Assembly (NCBI GenBank): GCA_039820405.1
Contig: JBCBQC010000169.1
Span: 1 to 6,794, forward strand
DNA: 6,794 nt
Direction of reading: 5' to 3'
From: CALLVY01 sp937899855
GTDB taxonomy: Bacteria; Bacteroidota; Bacteroidia; Chitinophagales; Saprospiraceae
A program made the position numbers and the translations under genes. Positions 5,714-6,794 of this stretch are shown here, in pieces; the stretch's first letter is position 1, and every line of letters starts with the position of its first letter. The notes beneath the pieces are model-generated. The model saw nothing but the letters and a program-made list of their open reading frames with translations, searched no databases and was not told where the DNA came from.

Positions 5714-6794
5714 ATGGTACGTTCCCGTCTTTTGCTGATGGCCATCGTGGCGATTGGCCTAGCGATGATCCCTCGCTTGAGCTTTGGTCAGTATACCACC
5801 ACGGTTTGTCAATCGGTGGGGGATGCCCTCATCGGCACCGACCGCAACGATTGGTCGCACGCCAATCTTCCCGTGGTCAACGAAGGCTATTTGCACAATT
5901 TTGATCCCCCTACCCTACCCTGCGGTATCAACAATCCTAATCTCACTTCCCTGATGGTCAACATTGACGTGGCCAATATCAATGCTTCGGGAAACTGTAC
6001 GGGCATTCCCCTCTTTGGCAATGTCCTACTGAACTGCCCCCTGGCGACGACTTCCATTTGCCCCATCATACAAGATGTGCTCAGTCCGGGTTGCAACAAT
6101 TTTGGGGTGGGTGCCAATGCCCCGGGAGTCTACGCCCTGGACGTCTTCACCTGCAACGCAATCAGCGCGACGGATATTATCGGCGTTGACATCATTCCCG
6201 CCACTGACTTTTCACCCGCTTGCCCTTCCAATGGAATGGCCATTTCGGACGGAACGGTTTCCGCCGTTTACACCATTTGTATCGATTTCACCTACGACCA
6301 AGATATTCCCGCAAGTTGTACCAACACCACGGACCTCCCTTGTGACGATGGCGATCCCTGCACTACCGGAGATACCGAAACCGTCGAGGCTTGCGACAAC
6401 AGCATCGTTTGTGTCCCCTGCGCCGGAACGCCCGTCCCGGCCTGTACCAATACCATCAACCTCCCTTGCGATGATGGCGATCCTTGTACTACCGGAGATA
6501 CCGAAACCGTCGAGGCTTGCGACAACAGCATCGTTTGTGTACCCTGTGCCGGAACGCCCATCCCTACTTGTACCAATACCATCAACCTCCCTTGCGATGA
6601 TGGCGATCCTTGTACTAACGGAGACACCGAAACCGTCGAGGCTTGCGACAACAGCATCGTTTGTGTCCCCTGTGCCGGAACGCCCATCCCCACTTGTACC
6701 AACACCATCAACCTCCCTTGCGATGATGGCGACCCTTGTACTAACGGAGATACCGAAACCGTCGAGGCTTGCGACAACAGCATCGTTTGTGTCC
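5714..6794 (+). CDS. Secreted cysteine-rich tandem-repeat protein (3' end outside window)
   Basis: An ATG at 5714 opens a frame with no stop through 360 complete codons to the right edge. Residues 1-25 are a clear signal peptide (Arg3, Arg5, hydrophobic 6-19, probable cleavage SFG|Q). Residues 26-201 form a domain I do not recognise, with nine Cys, many Asn/Pro, and an ending (TVSAVYTICIDFTYD) that looks like beta strands. From residue 202 a 42-residue repeat with six Cys and a CDDGDPCT core begins and continues past the edge. The acidic DDGD cluster could bind metal, but this is not shown. CDDGDxCT-type repeats are familiar in large Saprospiria extracellular proteins; a T9SS C-terminal signal would be expected downstream but is not visible. 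It lies 99 nt after the large T9SS gene on the same strand, with a hairpin and no clear promoter between, so read-through transcription is plausible. Confidence 0.93.
   Translation, partial: MVRSRLLLMAIVAIGLAMIPRLSFGQYTTTVCQSVGDALIGTDRNDWSHANLPVVNEGYLHNFDPPTLPCGINNPNLTSLMVNIDVANINASGNCTGIPLFGNVLLNCPLATTSICPIIQDVLSPGCNNFGVGANAPGVYALDVFTCNAISATDIIGVDIIPATDFSPACPSNGMAISDGTVSAVYTICIDFTYDQDIPASCTNTTDLPCDDGDPCTTGDTETVEACDNSIVCVPCAGTPVPACTNTINLPCDDGDPCTTGDTETVEACDNSIVCVPCAGTPIPTCTNTINLPCDDGDPCTNGDTETVEACDNSIVCVPCAGTPIPTCTNTINLPCDDGDPCTNGDTETVEACDNSIVCV
6317..6794 (+). repeat. 126-bp tandem repeats (at least 3.8 copies) within the coding region
   Basis: Units start at 6317, 6443, 6569 and 6695, exactly 126 bp (42 codons) apart; the fourth is cut by the window edge. 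By hand count, units 2 and 3 differ at 4 of 126 nt, units 3 and 4 at 3 of 100 nt, and units 1 and 2 at 14 of 126 nt. A 41-nt block (6374-6414 and its three counterparts) is identical in all four. Each unit codes for six Cys (unit positions 1, 9, 15, 26, 32, 35). The high identity indicates recent duplication or conversion, and the total copy number is unknown. Confidence 0.95.

Noticed and set aside
2087..6358. Shared GDPCT motif in the E-set repeats and the downstream 42-residue repeats
   Set aside because: The match is only five residues in otherwise different contexts and repeat lengths, so common origin is not supported.
6292..6783. 163-codon minus-strand open frame made of repeated segments
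   Set aside because: It is the antisense shadow of the 126-bp repeats: one stop-free unit makes all units stop-free. The plus frame has a signal peptide and a sensible cysteine pattern.
6317..6794. CRISPR-like array
   Set aside because: The whole 126-bp unit repeats in frame without unique spacers and encodes a regular cysteine motif, so it is a coding tandem repeat.

Overview
The window looks like chromosomal DNA from a Bacteroidota bacterium, most likely of the Saprospiria (Lewinella/Haliscomenobacter-like) group. Three things point there: a C-terminal type IX secretion (T9SS) sorting domain on the large protein, a near-perfect Bacteroidota promoter (TTG, 19 nt, TAnnTTTG) on the minus strand, and long, cysteine-rich, modular secreted proteins typical of that group. 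The placement is inferred from sequence style, not from a marker gene.

Layout. Positions 1-51 hold the first 17 codons of a minus-strand gene with a signal-peptide-like start; the rest lies outside the window. Positions 52-311 are an AT-rich spacer with no supported gene. Positions 312-908 (minus) encode a SnoaL-like/NTF2-fold protein with a hydrophobic N-terminal leader. Its upstream region carries a strong promoter straddled by two copies of a palindrome, CTTGYAAAAARCAAG, so it is probably repressor-controlled. Positions 992-1417 are noncoding and lead divergently into a 1398-residue plus-strand gene (1418-5614).

The large protein reads, in order: signal peptide; three 113-residue GTFNGW-type E-set (glycogen/starch-binding-like) repeats; a jelly-roll carbohydrate-binding-like domain; seven cysteine-rich HYR/Ig-like repeats of about 81 residues; a roughly 190-residue domain without a name known to me; and a T9SS sorting domain. 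I see no catalytic domain. A strong hairpin without a T-run follows at 5631-5663. A second secreted-protein gene then starts at 5714 and runs off the right edge. It has a signal peptide, an unrecognised cysteine-containing N-terminal domain, and at least four near-identical 126-bp (42-residue, six-cysteine) tandem repeats.

How it fits together: the two plus-strand genes look like neighbouring cell-surface or secreted proteins, plausibly for binding glycans or forming extracellular structure. No promoter was seen between them, so partial co-transcription is possible. The minus-strand SnoaL-like gene appears functionally separate and has its own regulation. I see no transposon, CRISPR array, tRNA or rRNA. 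I cannot claim a new multi-gene system here. The most unusual material is the repeat architecture of the two secreted proteins and the operator-promoter module.
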